Source: Arthrobacter citreus
Lineage (GTDB): Bacteria; Actinomycetota; Actinomycetes; Actinomycetales; Micrococcaceae
DNA length: 64,000 nucleotides
Direction: 5' to 3'
Assembly (NCBI RefSeq): GCF_009192745.1
Contig: NZ_VTFV01000002.1
Span: 1,240,001 to 1,304,000 of the forward strand
The translations under genes were made by a program, and so were the position numbers. Below the pieces are notes generated by a model that made no database searches, was not told the origin of the DNA, and saw only the letters and a list, made by a program, of their open reading frames with translations. Positions 34,267-43,545 of the stretch are shown here, piece after piece. Numbering within the stretch: position 1 is the stretch's first letter; each line of letters starts with the position of its first letter.

Positions 34267-35174
34267 GGATGGCTTTTGTCCTGGGCGAAATCGGCTCAGG
34301 GATTCGGCGCAACCTGTCCATGGTGGTCTCCGTCATCCTGGTGACCTTCGTATCCCTCACCTTCGTGGGTGCCGCCGGTCTGCTGCAGATGCAGATCAAC
34401 CAGATGAAGGGCTACTGGTACGACCGTGTCCAGGTGGCGGTCTTCCTGTGCGTGGACAATGACGTTTCCCCGTCCTGTGCTTCGGGCTCCGTCACTGACG
34501 AGCAACGCAGCGCGATCGAAGCCAAGCTGAACTCTTCGGAGTTCGAGCAGTACATCGACACCGTGCATTACGAGGACCAGGAAACGGCCCTGGGCCACTT
34601 CCGTGAACAGTTCGCCAATTCTCCGATTGTGGACAGCGTTACCGCGGACCAGCTCCCGGAAACGTTCCGCGTTTCGCTGGTGGATCCGGAGAAGTACGAG
34701 GTCATCAACGAGGCGTTTTCCTCGATGCCGGGTGTTGAATCGGTCAGCGACCAGCGTGAACTGCTGGAGAAGGTCTTCTCCTTCATGAACATCGCGTCCC
34801 TGGTTGCGCTGATCGTGGCCGTGCTGATGCTGGTGTGTGCGATCCTGCTGATCGCCACCACCATCCGCCTGTCCGCATTCAGCCGGCGCCGCGAAACCGG
34901 CATCATGCGCCTGGTCGGTGCGTCCAAGGCAGTGATCCAGCTGCCCTTTGTCCTTGAAGGTGTGATCGCGGCGCTGATCGGTGCGGTCCTGGCTTCGGGC
35001 ACCCTGTGGGCCGTGGCCCACTTCTTCATTGGCATGCTGGCCCGTCAGTACCCGGCTACTGCCTTCATATCCGCACGTGAGGTGCTACTTTTGAGCCCGG
35101 TACTCCTCATTCTGGGTACATTACTGGCTGGAGTGTCCTCACTGCTGACGCTTAGACGCTATATCAAGGTTTAG
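34263..35174 (+). CDS. ftsX: Cell-division membrane protein FtsX
   Basis: A 303-residue membrane partner of FtsE: one N-terminal helix ([19 protein letters not shown]), an extracellular domain of about 130 residues containing a Cys pair ([17 protein letters not shown]), and three C-terminal helices with the FtsX loop [19 protein letters not shown]. The extracellular domain of mycobacterial FtsX recruits a peptidoglycan hydrolase; here the M23-type enzyme encoded next is the natural candidate. Confidence 0.96.
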   Translation: MRMAFVLGEIGSGIRRNLSMVVSVILVTFVSLTFVGAAGLLQMQINQMKGYWYDRVQVAVFLCVDNDVSPSCASGSVTDEQRSAIEAKLNSSEFEQYIDTVHYEDQETALGHFREQFANSPIVDSVTADQLPETFRVSLVDPEKYEVINEAFSSMPGVESVSDQRELLEKVFSFMNIASLVALIVAVLMLVCAILLIATTIRLSAFSRRRETGIMRLVGASKAVIQLPFVLEGVIAALIGAVLASGTLWAVAHFFIGMLARQYPATAFISAREVLLLSPVLLILGTLLAGVSSLLTLRRYIKV

Positions 35175-35215
35175 AGTGTGGGCACTGGTCAAAAGGAAAG
35201 CAGAACGCTACATGT

Positions 35216-36658
35216 ATGGTCTCGCCGATGAATGACAACCGTGGATTCCCGCCGGGGGGCGCAGCAGCACCTGCTGCGCGGCTGGATGCTGGGCGGAAAA
35301 CCGTCGCCGCAGGGGCTGCGATGCTCCTGGCAGTGGTCCTTTCCCTTGCAGCCGTCCTCACCCCTGCCCAGGCCGATGAGCTGAACGACCGCAAGAATGC
35401 GCTGCAGGCCGAGCAGCAGCGCGTCCAGGCAGAGTACGAATACCTGGACGCCGACATTGCCAAGACAGTCGCCCAGCTGAACATCTACCAGAACGAAGAG
35501 CTGCCTGCCGCGCAGACCGTGCTGGCTGATGCTGAAGGCAGGGTTACCAGTGCCTCGGCCAAGGTCGGAGCGCTCACGGACCGGGTGGCCCTGGCACAGG
35601 AAAGCCGGAACAAGATCGCGGCCCAGATCGAAGAAGACCGCAAGGCCCTGGACGAAACCCAGAAAGTGATTGGGCAGATTGCCAGCCAGGCCTACAAGAG
35701 CGGGGGAGTGCCTTCCAGCCTCACCCTGATGTTTGGGGCCAACGGTGCTGACAGCCTCACCGACTCCATGGGAATGGCCGGCCAGGCGCTGCGCGGACAG
35801 AACGCTGCCGTTGAGCGCCTGTCGCAGCAGGCCGCGACCAACGTGAACTCTGAAGCGCGGCTCACCGCTGTGGAAGAGGAGATCTCCTCGCTCAAGGCAC
35901 AGGCCGAAGAGGCGCTGCGTGCGGAGCAGGCGGCCCGCGATGAAGCCGCCGCCGAGAAGGAGAAGGTTGACAGCCTCATCGCCAGCGCCGAGGCGCTAAA
36001 CGGCGAACTCGAAGCCAAGAAACCGGTAGTCCAGGCGAAGCTCGCTTCAATCCAGTCCGAACAGGCGGCTGTCCAGGCGGAGATCGCCGAACGCCAGCGC
36101 ATCCTGCTCGAAGAGGCACGCCGTGCCGAGGAAGCCAGGATCGCCGAAGCGAACCGGCGGGCTGCGGAGGAAGCTGCACGCAACAACCAGCCCGCCCCGC
36201 CGCCACAGACCATCCAGCCAACCAACCCGTCAGCCTTCGGTCTGCGCTATCCCGTCAGCGCACCCCTGACGTCAGGCTTCGGTTGGCGTGCCACGCCGGC
36301 AGGAACCATCGATTTCTCCGGCACCGGCGGCTACCTGCACTCCGGAGTCGACTTCGGAGCCCAGTGCGGGACTCCCGTCTATGCCCCGGCGTCCGGCGAA
36401 GTGTGGCGTTCGGACACGGGCGGCGGAGAAATGATCGGCACCGGCAACCGGATCGTGCTGAACCACGGCGTCATCGGAACCTCTGCCCTGGCTACGAACT
36501 ACTACCACTTGAGCAGCAGGGTGGTTTCCGCCGGGCAGTGGGTCAACGCCGGGCAGCTGATCGGCTATGTGGGTACCACCGGCAACTCAACCGGCTGCCA
36601 CCTGCACTTCGAGACCATGCTCAACGGGCAGCTCGTAAATCCCATGGGACTGCTCTAG
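35216..36658 (+). CDS. Secreted coiled-coil M23 metallopeptidase
   Basis: A 480-residue exported protein: signal peptide (about 20-52, ending PAQA), a long EnvC-like coiled coil (about 55-335, from LNDRKNALQAEQQRVQ, with many Ala/Glu heptads), a proline-rich linker and a C-terminal LytM/M23 domain. Zinc ligands are visible in LHSGVDF and HLHFE, with YYHLS in between. EnvC-type proteins are activated by FtsEX and cut or activate enzymes that cut septal peptidoglycan; since the M23 zinc residues are kept, this one may cut by itself. ATG 35228 is an alternative start. Confidence 0.9.
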   Translation: MVSPMNDNRGFPPGGAAAPAARLDAGRKTVAAGAAMLLAVVLSLAAVLTPAQADELNDRKNALQAEQQRVQAEYEYLDADIAKTVAQLNIYQNEELPAAQTVLADAEGRVTSASAKVGALTDRVALAQESRNKIAAQIEEDRKALDETQKVIGQIASQAYKSGGVPSSLTLMFGANGADSLTDSMGMAGQALRGQNAAVERLSQQAATNVNSEARLTAVEEEISSLKAQAEEALRAEQAARDEAAAEKEKVDSLIASAEALNGELEAKKPVVQAKLASIQSEQAAVQAEIAERQRILLEEARRAEEARIAEANRRAAEEAARNNQPAPPPQTIQPTNPSAFGLRYPVSAPLTSGFGWRATPAGTIDFSGTGGYLHSGVDFGAQCGTPVYAPASGEVWRSDTGGGEMIGTGNRIVLNHGVIGTSALATNYYHLSSRVVSAGQWVNAGQLIGYVGTTGNSTGCHLHFETMLNGQLVNPMGLL

Positions 36659-36741
36659 GGCCTAGAATGGGTGTTTCGCCTCCGGGAACGCGCCGGAGGC
36701 GAATATGCCGCTCGACAAAAGCAACGAAGGAGAGTTGAACC

Positions 36742-37215
36742 GTGCCCAAAGAAAGTGGCCGAAAAGTCGTGGCCACCAACCGCAAGGCCCGGCACAACTA
36801 CGAAATCCTTGATACCTATGAGGCCGGGATGGTCCTGATGGGCACCGAGGTGAAGTCCCTGCGTGAGGGGCGTGCGTCCCTGGTGGACGGGTTCGCCACG
36901 TTCTACAACGATGAACTCTGGCTTGAAGCTGTCTACATTCCGGAGTACCTCAACGGCAGCTGGACCAACCACTCCGCCCGCCGGCGCCGCAAACTGCTGC
37001 TGCACCGCGAACAGCTGGACAAGATCGCGCAGAAGATCCGCGAATCCGGCTTCACTATCGTGCCTCTCCAGCTGTACTTCCTGGACGGACGCGCGAAGGT
37101 TGAAATCGCCGTCGCCCGCGGTAAGCGTGACTATGACAAGCGGCAGAGCCTGCGGGAGAAGCAGGACAACCGCGAGGCACTGCGTGAAATGCGTGCCAAG
37201 AACCGCGGAGCGTAG
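36742..37215 (+). CDS. smpB: SsrA-binding protein
   Basis: A 157-residue tmRNA partner in trans-translation. GTG 36742 follows AAGGAGAG at ideal distance. [33 protein letters not shown] and the C-terminal basic tail with [16 protein letters not shown] are the SmpB hallmarks. The tmRNA gene lies about 430 bp downstream, so both parts of the system are together. Confidence 0.97.
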   Translation: MPKESGRKVVATNRKARHNYEILDTYEAGMVLMGTEVKSLREGRASLVDGFATFYNDELWLEAVYIPEYLNGSWTNHSARRRRKLLLHREQLDKIAQKIRESGFTIVPLQLYFLDGRAKVEIAVARGKRDYDKRQSLREKQDNREALREMRAKNRGA

Positions 37216-37218
37216 TCC

Positions 37219-37578
37219 ATGAGCGGTACCTTCTGGGAGCCGCAGCCTGAGGAAGATGCACCGGCAGCGGAGCGCAAGCCCTTGTGGGCATGGGCGGTTG
37301 CTGCAATCGACCTGCTGATCGTGGCCGCCGTGGTCCCGGTTGTCATCCTGGTGGTGGTGCCGTTTTTCGTGGTCTTCTACGTGTACCTGGCCCAGATCCT
37401 GGTGTGGGTTTCGCCGTTGCTGCTGGCTGCGAATGCTGTGTTGTTTGGCTGGGCATTCCGCCGAAAGTTCGCCGGCATGACGGCACTGGCGATCCTCTCC
37501 GTCCTGTTCGTACTGCTCTCCGCACTGGTACTGGTGCTGTGGGGAGCGCCGATCACGGTGTTCGGCCTGACGTTCTAG
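37219..37578 (+). CDS. Small membrane protein between smpB and tmRNA
   Basis: A 119-residue protein starting 3 bp after smpB, so probably in the same transcript. An acidic, proline-containing N-terminus is followed by three hydrophobic stretches (AAIDLLIVAAVVPVVILVVV, FVVFYVYLAQILVWVSPLLL and ALAILSVLFVLLSALVLVLW). No catalytic motif is present and I do not recognise the family. Function unknown. Confidence 0.75.
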   Translation: MSGTFWEPQPEEDAPAAERKPLWAWAVAAIDLLIVAAVVPVVILVVVPFFVVFYVYLAQILVWVSPLLLAANAVLFGWAFRRKFAGMTALAILSVLFVLLSALVLVLWGAPITVFGLTF

Positions 37579-37645
37579 CGCTTATGCGTTATAGTTAACG
37601 GTCCGGCCGGTTGCGGGCGGAAACATCAGTTTGGTAACTGAATAC

Positions 37646-38015
37646 GGGGATGACAGGTTTCGACGATGTTAGTCGCGACAGGTGAAGCGGGCCGAGGATG
37701 CAGGGTTATCTCGTAAACGCTCTCTGCAAACCAATAAGTGCCGATTCTAAGCGCACTGACTTCGCTCTCGCTGCCTAAGCAGCGGGCATAGTCCGTCAGA
37801 CCGGGAATGCTCTCGTCCCGGATCCTGGCGTCATTTAGAGGGCCACTGCTGAGTACTCTTGCCGTTGGAGTGCTCGGGACTTTTAGACGGCTGGGCCCGG
37901 ATCAGCCACTTGTTCACATGATGGCTGGGGCCGAGAAAATCCGACGTGAACTGCGCCCGGAGAAGCCCTGACAACACGACATCGGACGGGGGTTCAATTC
38001 CCCCCATCTCCACGA
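37646..38015 (+). ncRNA. ssrA: Transfer-messenger RNA
   Basis: The RNA starts GGGGATGACAGGTTTCGAC, the conserved tmRNA beginning, and ends with the TpsiC arm (GGGGGTTCAATTCCCCC) and CATCTCC, which pairs with the first seven bases to form the acceptor stem. The tag frame starts at GCC 37740 and encodes ADSKRTDFALAA followed by TAA (37776-37778), a typical actinobacterial tag ending in ALAA. The genome shows ACGA rather than ACCA after the acceptor stem, so CCA must be added after transcription. It works with SmpB to free stalled ribosomes. Confidence 0.97.
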
Positions 38016-38018
38016 ACC

Positions 38019-38054
38019 AAAAAGCACCTCGGCCTTCGGGCCGGGGTGCTTTTT
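38019..38054 (+). terminator. Terminator of tmRNA
   Basis: AAAAGCACC and CGGCC pair with GGCCG and GGTGCTTTTT around a stable TTCG loop, starting a few bases after the tmRNA end. The T tract makes it a rho-independent terminator; the A tract suggests it may act on both strands. Confidence 0.92.
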
Positions 38055-38055
38055 G

Positions 38056-38450
38056 TGCGTCTGTCAGTCGGGAGGCGCCGTCCCCGCAGTACTGGCTGGG
38101 AACGCCGTATTTCGGGTCCAGCTCGGAGCGCTGCATCTGGTGCTCCGGTCCATTCCCCGCGCAGGCAGACGTGACCAGGACTTCGACCGGAAGACCGCGG
38201 TCGTTCCGGTAGGCCGCGGTGATGCCCCCGGACTGCACCCATTTCGGACTGCGGGTTGCCGCCGCTCCAGGCGGCAAACCAGACTGGCGCCGTTTGAGGC
38301 AACGTCCCGGAGTGGCTCCCAGAACGTGGAAAACGTGCCAGCGACCAACTCGGCGGAGCCAAAACCCATCTTCGCTACGGAGAGTCTGCTTCCTTTCCAG
38401 CCGAAGTCGATGGGCAGAACCGTCCACGTCAGGGCTCTGCGCCGGGCCGT
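38056..38450 (-). pseudogene. Possible frame-disrupted gene remnant downstream of tmRNA
   Basis: On the minus strand, stretches that look like real protein occur in different frames: GFGSAELVAGTFSTFWEPL, then APVWFAAWSGGNPQSEMGAV, then ITAAYRNDRGLPVEVLVTSA continuing to GVPSQYCGDGASRLTD. Codon use in each stretch is high in G/C at the third position like host genes, but no single frame joins them and the last one runs into the tmRNA terminator. I read this as a decayed gene of unknown function. tmRNA ends are frequent integration sites, so debris here is not surprising. Confidence 0.35.
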
Positions 38451-38724
38451 GGGGACTTGCCAACGGCCCAGCGGTGAAGCAGGCCGAGACACGCACCTGG
38501 CTCCGGCCCCGGCCAGCCCTTGGTAAGCTTGGAAGAAGCCCTTCGCCCGCCGTCCTGCCCACAGCAGTGTCCGGCTCCAGCCGCGGAGGCGCCCCTTTCC
38601 ACCGCACCCATCACTGACCTGCTGCTCCGTACTTCACGCTCCCTGTGCGAGTCCGGAGCACTGCGACGTGCCCCACGCCCCGCGGAGGGAAGACACGCAA
38701 TACCGTAGGAGAAGCGCCACCCCC

Positions 38725-39420
38725 ATGCAGTCCGCCCCCGCTGAAACGTCCGCAGAAACACCCGTTGATTCCCTCACGGAAACCCCCGCAGAAACTCCCG
38801 CAGATTCCAGTGCGCTGTCCCTGTTCGACCGCCGTTACGAACCCAGTGTTGCCGAAGTCAACCAGCTGTGCGACACCCTGGCAGCGCTCAAGCCCGGCAG
38901 CGAAGTTCCCTACATTGATCCGCAGCATGACGTGGACGAAGCCCGGATCGTGAGCCTGTTCTCAAATAACGGTGCCGCCCACCCGTCGGGGTTCGTCACC
39001 GCAGGCAGTGACGAAGCCGTCACCCGCCTCCTGGGCGTCCACTGGCAGGTTGGCCTTCAGCCCAAGTACGTCATGCCCTGGAACGTGCACCCCTGGTACA
39101 CCCCCGGAGAGCCGCACACCAAGCTCACCAAGGAAGAAGTCGCCGAGGGCCTGAAGCCCCTGCTGCGCTTCCTGGCGCTGGTGCCGCGCGCATCCGTCAT
39201 CGTGGCGCACGGTACCGAAGCCCAGCGGCTGGCAGCTGCATTCCTGAAGACTGAGAACCGGATGATCTACCGGCGCAGCTTCAAGGTTTACAAGGCACGC
39301 TCGGCAGAAGGACGTTCATTCGGCGCCACCGAGGAACGCCAGCAGGAGTCTTTGGCAGAAATGCGGATCGTCTACAAGGACGCGATGGCCCGCACCGGAC
39401 TGGCCGCCACGGGCCGCTAG
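38725..39420 (+). CDS. Uracil-DNA glycosylase family protein
   Basis: A 231-residue protein from ATG 38725, with GTAGGAGA upstream; the frame opens earlier at 38668. After an Ala/Thr/Pro-rich N-terminal tail of about 35 residues, the core shows MPWNVHPWYTPGE, resembling motif 1 of the uracil-DNA glycosylase superfamily (WNxxPW), and VIVAHGTEAQRLAAAF, resembling the second motif region with the His before GTxA. It lacks clear classical UDG spacing, so it may be a divergent member or a related base-excision enzyme. Confidence 0.7.
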   Translation: MQSAPAETSAETPVDSLTETPAETPADSSALSLFDRRYEPSVAEVNQLCDTLAALKPGSEVPYIDPQHDVDEARIVSLFSNNGAAHPSGFVTAGSDEAVTRLLGVHWQVGLQPKYVMPWNVHPWYTPGEPHTKLTKEEVAEGLKPLLRFLALVPRASVIVAHGTEAQRLAAAFLKTENRMIYRRSFKVYKARSAEGRSFGATEERQQESLAEMRIVYKDAMARTGLAATGR

Positions 39421-39424
39421 GAAA

Positions 39425-39799
39425 CTAGTTCGCGCCGCTCACCGGAACATCGACGATCCCGGTGAAGCGCGAGCCCACGCCCTCATATTCACTCCGCACG
39501 GCACCTGCCGGAACCGGAGGAAGCTCACGGACACTGTGGTCGTCACAGGCCACAAAGGTGAAGTCCGGCCACCACTTCTTGGGGCGGGCCGTTTCCCGGA
39601 AGCCGCAGACTTCACACTCCAGCTGCACCCAGACCGGCCGCTTGCCGGTGCGGTTGGCCCGTGACTGTGCCAGCCAGGCCGGAGGATTGGCATCGAGCTC
39701 ATTGAGCTCGGCCTGTTCCAGCCGCGGCGGGATGCCGTGCTTGGCGGCCATTTCGAGCGGAATATCAAGGTACTGGGCTGCCTGGCGTCGAGTAATCAT
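39425..39799 (-). CDS. Hypothetical protein with Cys pair, 124 residues
   Basis: The protein starts MITRRQAAQYLDIPLEMAAKHGIP, a helix-rich segment that could recognise DNA or protein, and contains the pair ECEVCGFRETARPKKWWPDFTFVACDDH, where the three Cys and one His could bind a metal. I do not recognise the family. It is convergent with the glycosylase gene, the two stops being only a few bases apart. Confidence 0.65.
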   Translation of the reverse strand: MITRRQAAQYLDIPLEMAAKHGIPPRLEQAELNELDANPPAWLAQSRANRTGKRPVWVQLECEVCGFRETARPKKWWPDFTFVACDDHSVRELPPVPAGAVRSEYEGVGSRFTGIVDVPVSGAN

Positions 39800-39812
39800 C
39801 AGTTAAACGATA

Positions 39813-39854
39813 CGGCAGGGCACGACGGCGATTTGCCGCCGTCGTGCCCTGCCG
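39813..39854. terminator. Perfect long hairpin between two minus-strand genes
   Basis: GGCAGGGCACGACGGC pairs exactly with GCCGTCGTGCCCTGCC in the gap between 39799 and 39884. It is followed on the minus strand by a weak T-containing stretch only. It probably ends transcription of the DUF1269-type gene. Confidence 0.65.
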
Positions 39855-39883
39855 CTGCGTGTGCAGCCCCTGGCTGCCGGAAC

Positions 39884-40381
39884 CTAGTCCGCTTCGGCGA
39901 AGGCCTTCCGCAGATTCGCTTCCTGATCCTTGGAGAGGTTGGTGGCGATCAGTGAGGCGCCGGGGAAGCCGTCCTTGAAAGCGTCAAGGACCCGGTCTTC
40001 CACGGCATCAGAGGAAAGCACGAACAGGGCTGAAGTGCCCGGGGTGACTTCCTGCCGGATCTGCTTGATGAAATTGTCATCGATGCCAACGTCCACCATG
40101 GAACCGGACAGGGCTCCAATGGCCGCGCCAACGGCGGCGCCGATGAGGGGGATGAAGAAGATCAGGCCGAACAGCAGGCCCCAGAAGCCGCCGCCCAGGG
40201 CGCCGGCGCCGGCCATATTGTGTTCCTGGATTGTCCGGGGCTTTTTCTTGTCCTGCGGCCAGGTGACGATTGCCTCGTCCTGCACGTTGATGAGGTTCTG
40301 CGACTCGAGGCTGGCCAGGGTTTGCGTCGCCCTTTCAGCGGCGTCCGCGTCGGGGAATTTCCATACGGTAAGTGTTGCCAT
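39884..40381 (-). CDS. DUF1269-family membrane-associated protein
   Basis: A 165-residue protein from ATG 40381 (the frame opens further, at 40459). MATLTVWKFPDADAAERA begins a ferredoxin-like domain that occurs twice around a glycine/alanine-rich hydrophobic segment (GALGGGFWGLLFGLIFFIPL, then GAAVGAAIGALSG), as in DUF1269 proteins. VTPGTSALFVLSSDAVEDRV is the second half. The family has been linked to stress but its function is unknown. Confidence 0.82.
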   Translation of the reverse strand: MATLTVWKFPDADAAERATQTLASLESQNLINVQDEAIVTWPQDKKKPRTIQEHNMAGAGALGGGFWGLLFGLIFFIPLIGAAVGAAIGALSGSMVDVGIDDNFIKQIRQEVTPGTSALFVLSSDAVEDRVLDAFKDGFPGASLIATNLSKDQEANLRKAFAEAD

Positions 40382-40606
40382 GTCAGATACTCCAAACAGT
40401 TGGGATCCAGGCACTATCCGGCGTGTGGCGGGCACACGGACGGTTAGAGTAGGTGCCACGCTAGCCAGCGCCGGCTGCCCTGGGCAAGGGAACGGGACCG
40501 TGGGAGCCCCGCGCAGGCCAAGTCTTCACCCGCCTCTGTCCCGCGGGGTTGCGCGGTCGTAGACTCAAGTCTGCGGCACGCCCGGACCGCCGACCCAGGA
40601 GCCTGA

Positions 40607-42310
40607 ATGAGGGACCTTTCCCGCCCGGCATGGTGGACCAACGCGGTGGTCTACCAGATCTACCCGCGCAGCTTCCAGGACACCACGGGTGACGGTATCG
40701 GTGACCTGAGCGGAATCATCACGCGGCTGGACTATCTGCAGGAACTCGGCGTTGACGTTTTGTGGCTCTCTCCCATCCACCAGTCTCCGCAGCGGGACAA
40801 TGGATATGACATCAGCAACTACAGGAGAGTTGATGCGGTGTTCGGCACCGAGGAAGAGTTCGACCAGCTGCTGTCCGAGGTTCATGCGCGCGGTATGAAG
40901 ATGATCATGGACCTGGTGATCAACCACACCTCCAGTGACCACGAGGCCTTCAAACGCTCTATCTCCTCCCGCGACAATATTTCCCGCGACTCCTATTACT
41001 GGCGGGATCCGCGCCGGGGATTCCGCGGCAGCGAGCCGGGTGCGGAACCCAACAACTGGGGATCCTTGTTCGGGGGATCCGCGTGGACGTGGCACGAGCC
41101 GACCCGGCAGTACTACCTGCACATCTTTTCCCGCCACCAGCCGGACCTGAATTGGGCGAGCACCAGGGTCCGCAACCGGGTCTACGCCATGATGAATTGG
41201 TGGATGGACAGGGGCATTGACGGTTTCCGGATGGACGCCGTGAACTTCATATCGAAGGACCAGCGCTTCCCCGACAGCATGATCCAGTTCGGCGGCGTGT
41301 GGGGAGACGGTTCTCCGTTCTTCACCTCCGGCCCGCGCGTGCACGAGTTTGTGCAGGAGATGATGCGCGCGGTCTTCGCACACCGCAGCGAGGACTACCT
41401 GGTTGTCGGGGAAACCACGGGAGCAACGGTCGAGGAAGCCCGGCTCTTCACGGACCCCTACCGGAACGAGCTGGACATGCTGTTCCAGTTCGAACATGTG
41501 AACCTGGACCACGGTCCGGGCGGCAAGTGGGACCGCCGTCCGGTGAACCTCCGGGACCTGAAGACCAGTTGGAACCGCTGGCAGCGCGGACTGGCCGAAC
41601 GGGGCTGGAACAGCCTCTACCTGAGCAACCACGACCAGCCCCGCCATGTTTCCCGGTACGGAAATGACGAGGAGTTCCGGTATGAGTCCGCCACTTTGTG
41701 GGCGACCCTGCTGCATATGCAGCGCGGAACGCCCTTTATCTACCAGGGGGAAGAGATCGGCATGACCAATGCCGGTTTCACCGGCATTGACGAGTATCGG
41801 GACGTCGAATCGCTGAACTACTACGCGGATTCAACTGCGCGCGGAATGGATCCCGAAACGGTCCTGGAGATTCTGGGACACGTCAGCCGCGACAACGCCA
41901 GGACACCCATGCAGTGGACTTCGGAACCGGGGGGAGGGTTTACGAAGGGTGTGCCGTGGATCGGGCTGGGCCCCAGGTACCCGGAGATCAACGTGGAACA
42001 GGATCAGGCCGCACCGAAATCCATCTTCCGCTACTATCAGCAGCTGATCCGGCTGCGCCACGAGCTGCCGGTTGTCGCGACGGGCGACTTCCAGCTCATG
42101 CACGCGAACCATCCGACGCTTTTCGCCTTCAGCCGGGCCCTGGGGGAGACGAGACTGGGCGTGATTGGAAACTTTTCCGGCCTGGAGCAGGCCGCCCCCG
42201 ATGACCTTCAGGGCGGCGAACTGATCCTGGGCAACTACGGTGAGAAAAGGCAGACGGCAGTGTTCGGCCCCTGGGAAGCCCGCGTGCTGGACATCAGCGG
42301 GCTTTCCTAG
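40607..42310 (+). CDS. GH13 alpha-glucosidase / oligo-1,6-glucosidase
   Basis: A 567-residue cytoplasmic glycosidase of GH13. MRDLSRPAWWTNAVVYQIYPRSF starts the TIM barrel. Conserved regions: DLVINHTSSDH, GFRMDAVNFI with the nucleophile Asp, VVGETTG with the acid/base Glu, and LSNHDQPR with the third Asp. NARTPMQWTSEPGGGF is typical of oligo-1,6-glucosidases and alpha-glucosidases. It probably degrades isomalto- or malto-oligosaccharides. No transporter or regulator gene adjoins it. The 225 bp upstream show no other gene. Confidence 0.93.
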   Translation: MRDLSRPAWWTNAVVYQIYPRSFQDTTGDGIGDLSGIITRLDYLQELGVDVLWLSPIHQSPQRDNGYDISNYRRVDAVFGTEEEFDQLLSEVHARGMKMIMDLVINHTSSDHEAFKRSISSRDNISRDSYYWRDPRRGFRGSEPGAEPNNWGSLFGGSAWTWHEPTRQYYLHIFSRHQPDLNWASTRVRNRVYAMMNWWMDRGIDGFRMDAVNFISKDQRFPDSMIQFGGVWGDGSPFFTSGPRVHEFVQEMMRAVFAHRSEDYLVVGETTGATVEEARLFTDPYRNELDMLFQFEHVNLDHGPGGKWDRRPVNLRDLKTSWNRWQRGLAERGWNSLYLSNHDQPRHVSRYGNDEEFRYESATLWATLLHMQRGTPFIYQGEEIGMTNAGFTGIDEYRDVESLNYYADSTARGMDPETVLEILGHVSRDNARTPMQWTSEPGGGFTKGVPWIGLGPRYPEINVEQDQAAPKSIFRYYQQLIRLRHELPVVATGDFQLMHANHPTLFAFSRALGETRLGVIGNFSGLEQAAPDDLQGGELILGNYGEKRQTAVFGPWEARVLDISGLS

Positions 42311-42329
42311 GGGCCCATTTAGCCGGGTG

Positions 42330-43427
42330 CTATTCGCCGGTAAGCGCAGACCCGTAGAGTTCCAGCAGTCCGGCTGTTCCTCCCTCAGCCATGGCGCGCC
42401 GCTGGCGCTCGGCCCCGGTGCCGGAGTCCAGGATGTCCTGCAGCCCGGCGCGAACCCACTCGGTGTCATTCTCGGCGTCGAGCGCCTCGGAGACGAAGTC
42501 CAGCAGGGCCTGGATGCGGTCCTGGGCCGGTACCAAACCGGCGCTGACCGGATCCACCAGCTGGCCGGTCAAACCCTCGCGGGCGGCCTGCCACATTGCG
42601 GCGTCAAGCAGCTCTGCTTCGGGGACCGGGCGGTCGATTCCCCGGCCTGCTTCCTCGACCGCCGTGCTCACCAATCCGCGGACAAGGGCAGCGATCAGCA
42701 CGGAGTCCCGTGCGCGCAGCTGGGCGTCGCCGGCCCGGACCTCCAGGGTGGGATATGAATCCGACAGCCGGGCCATCCAGGTCAGTACGCCCCGGTCAAT
42801 GATCGCCCCGGTGGACACCAGCTGCGCCACACGCCGTTCGTAGTCTGCCGCGTCCTTGAAGGTGGGAGGACAGCCCTGTACCGGCCAGCGGCGGTAGTGG
42901 ACCACCCGCCAGCTGCCAAAACCGCTGTCCCGTCCCAACCAGTAGGGGGAGTTGCAGCTCAGCGCCACGATGGCCGGCAGCCACTCGCGGATCCGGTTCA
43001 GCGCCTGGACCCCGGCTTCCCGGTCCGGAATTGAAACGTGGACGTGGAGTCCGTTGACGAACTGGTCTCCGACGATCCCCGGTGCGCTTTCGCGCAGCTG
43101 GCGGTAGCGTTCCTTGTCCGTCAGCTCCGGATAATGGTCCTCTATGAACGGCGCAGAGGCCGTTCCGGACGCTACGACCGCCGCCTTCCGTGCAGCGGCT
43201 TCAAGCTGGCCGCGGAAGTTCAGCAGATACTCTTCCACCTCGGTCAGTGTGGCGGAGACCGGGGTGGCGGTCTCGATCTGGCAGCTGAGCAGTTCACGCT
43301 GGATTTCGCCCTCCGTCACCCTCGGCGAACGGTGCAGATAGCCTGCAACCTCCTCCGCCTTGTGCACCGGGAGCCCGGAAACCGGATCCAGCAGCAGATA
43401 CTCTTCCTCGATGCCCAGTGTCGCCAT
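42330..43427 (-). CDS. YbdK-type carboxylate-amine ligase (paralog 1)
   Basis: A 365-residue member of the glutamate-cysteine ligase 2 family. MATLGIEEEYLLLDP opens with the family signature, followed by SCQIETATPV, NGLHVHVSIPDREAGV and the VVHYRRWPVQGCPPTF segment. These enzymes join glutamate or similar acids to an amine; actinobacteria use related enzymes although their main thiol is mycothiol. ATG 43427 follows GGAGGG; the earlier GTG/ATG at 43502 would add an unlikely N-terminus. It lies directly downstream of a paralogue. Confidence 0.88.
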   Translation of the reverse strand: MATLGIEEEYLLLDPVSGLPVHKAEEVAGYLHRSPRVTEGEIQRELLSCQIETATPVSATLTEVEEYLLNFRGQLEAAARKAAVVASGTASAPFIEDHYPELTDKERYRQLRESAPGIVGDQFVNGLHVHVSIPDREAGVQALNRIREWLPAIVALSCNSPYWLGRDSGFGSWRVVHYRRWPVQGCPPTFKDAADYERRVAQLVSTGAIIDRGVLTWMARLSDSYPTLEVRAGDAQLRARDSVLIAALVRGLVSTAVEEAGRGIDRPVPEAELLDAAMWQAAREGLTGQLVDPVSAGLVPAQDRIQALLDFVSEALDAENDTEWVRAGLQDILDSGTGAERQRRAMAEGGTAGLLELYGSALTGE

Positions 43428-43545
43428 GCATCCCTCCACATCTTCCACGGCTGCAGGCATCCACCCGCAGCGCTCCTCAAAAAGACTAGGGCCGAAGGGC
43501 ACCCTGAAGCCAAATGAGAAGCTTGCTGAGGTTTTGTTGCGTAGC

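Noticed and set aside
37831-38607. 258-codon minus-strand frame across the end of tmRNA
   Set aside because: It runs through the tmRNA and its terminator; only part of it looks protein-like, so it is treated as a possible disrupted remnant.
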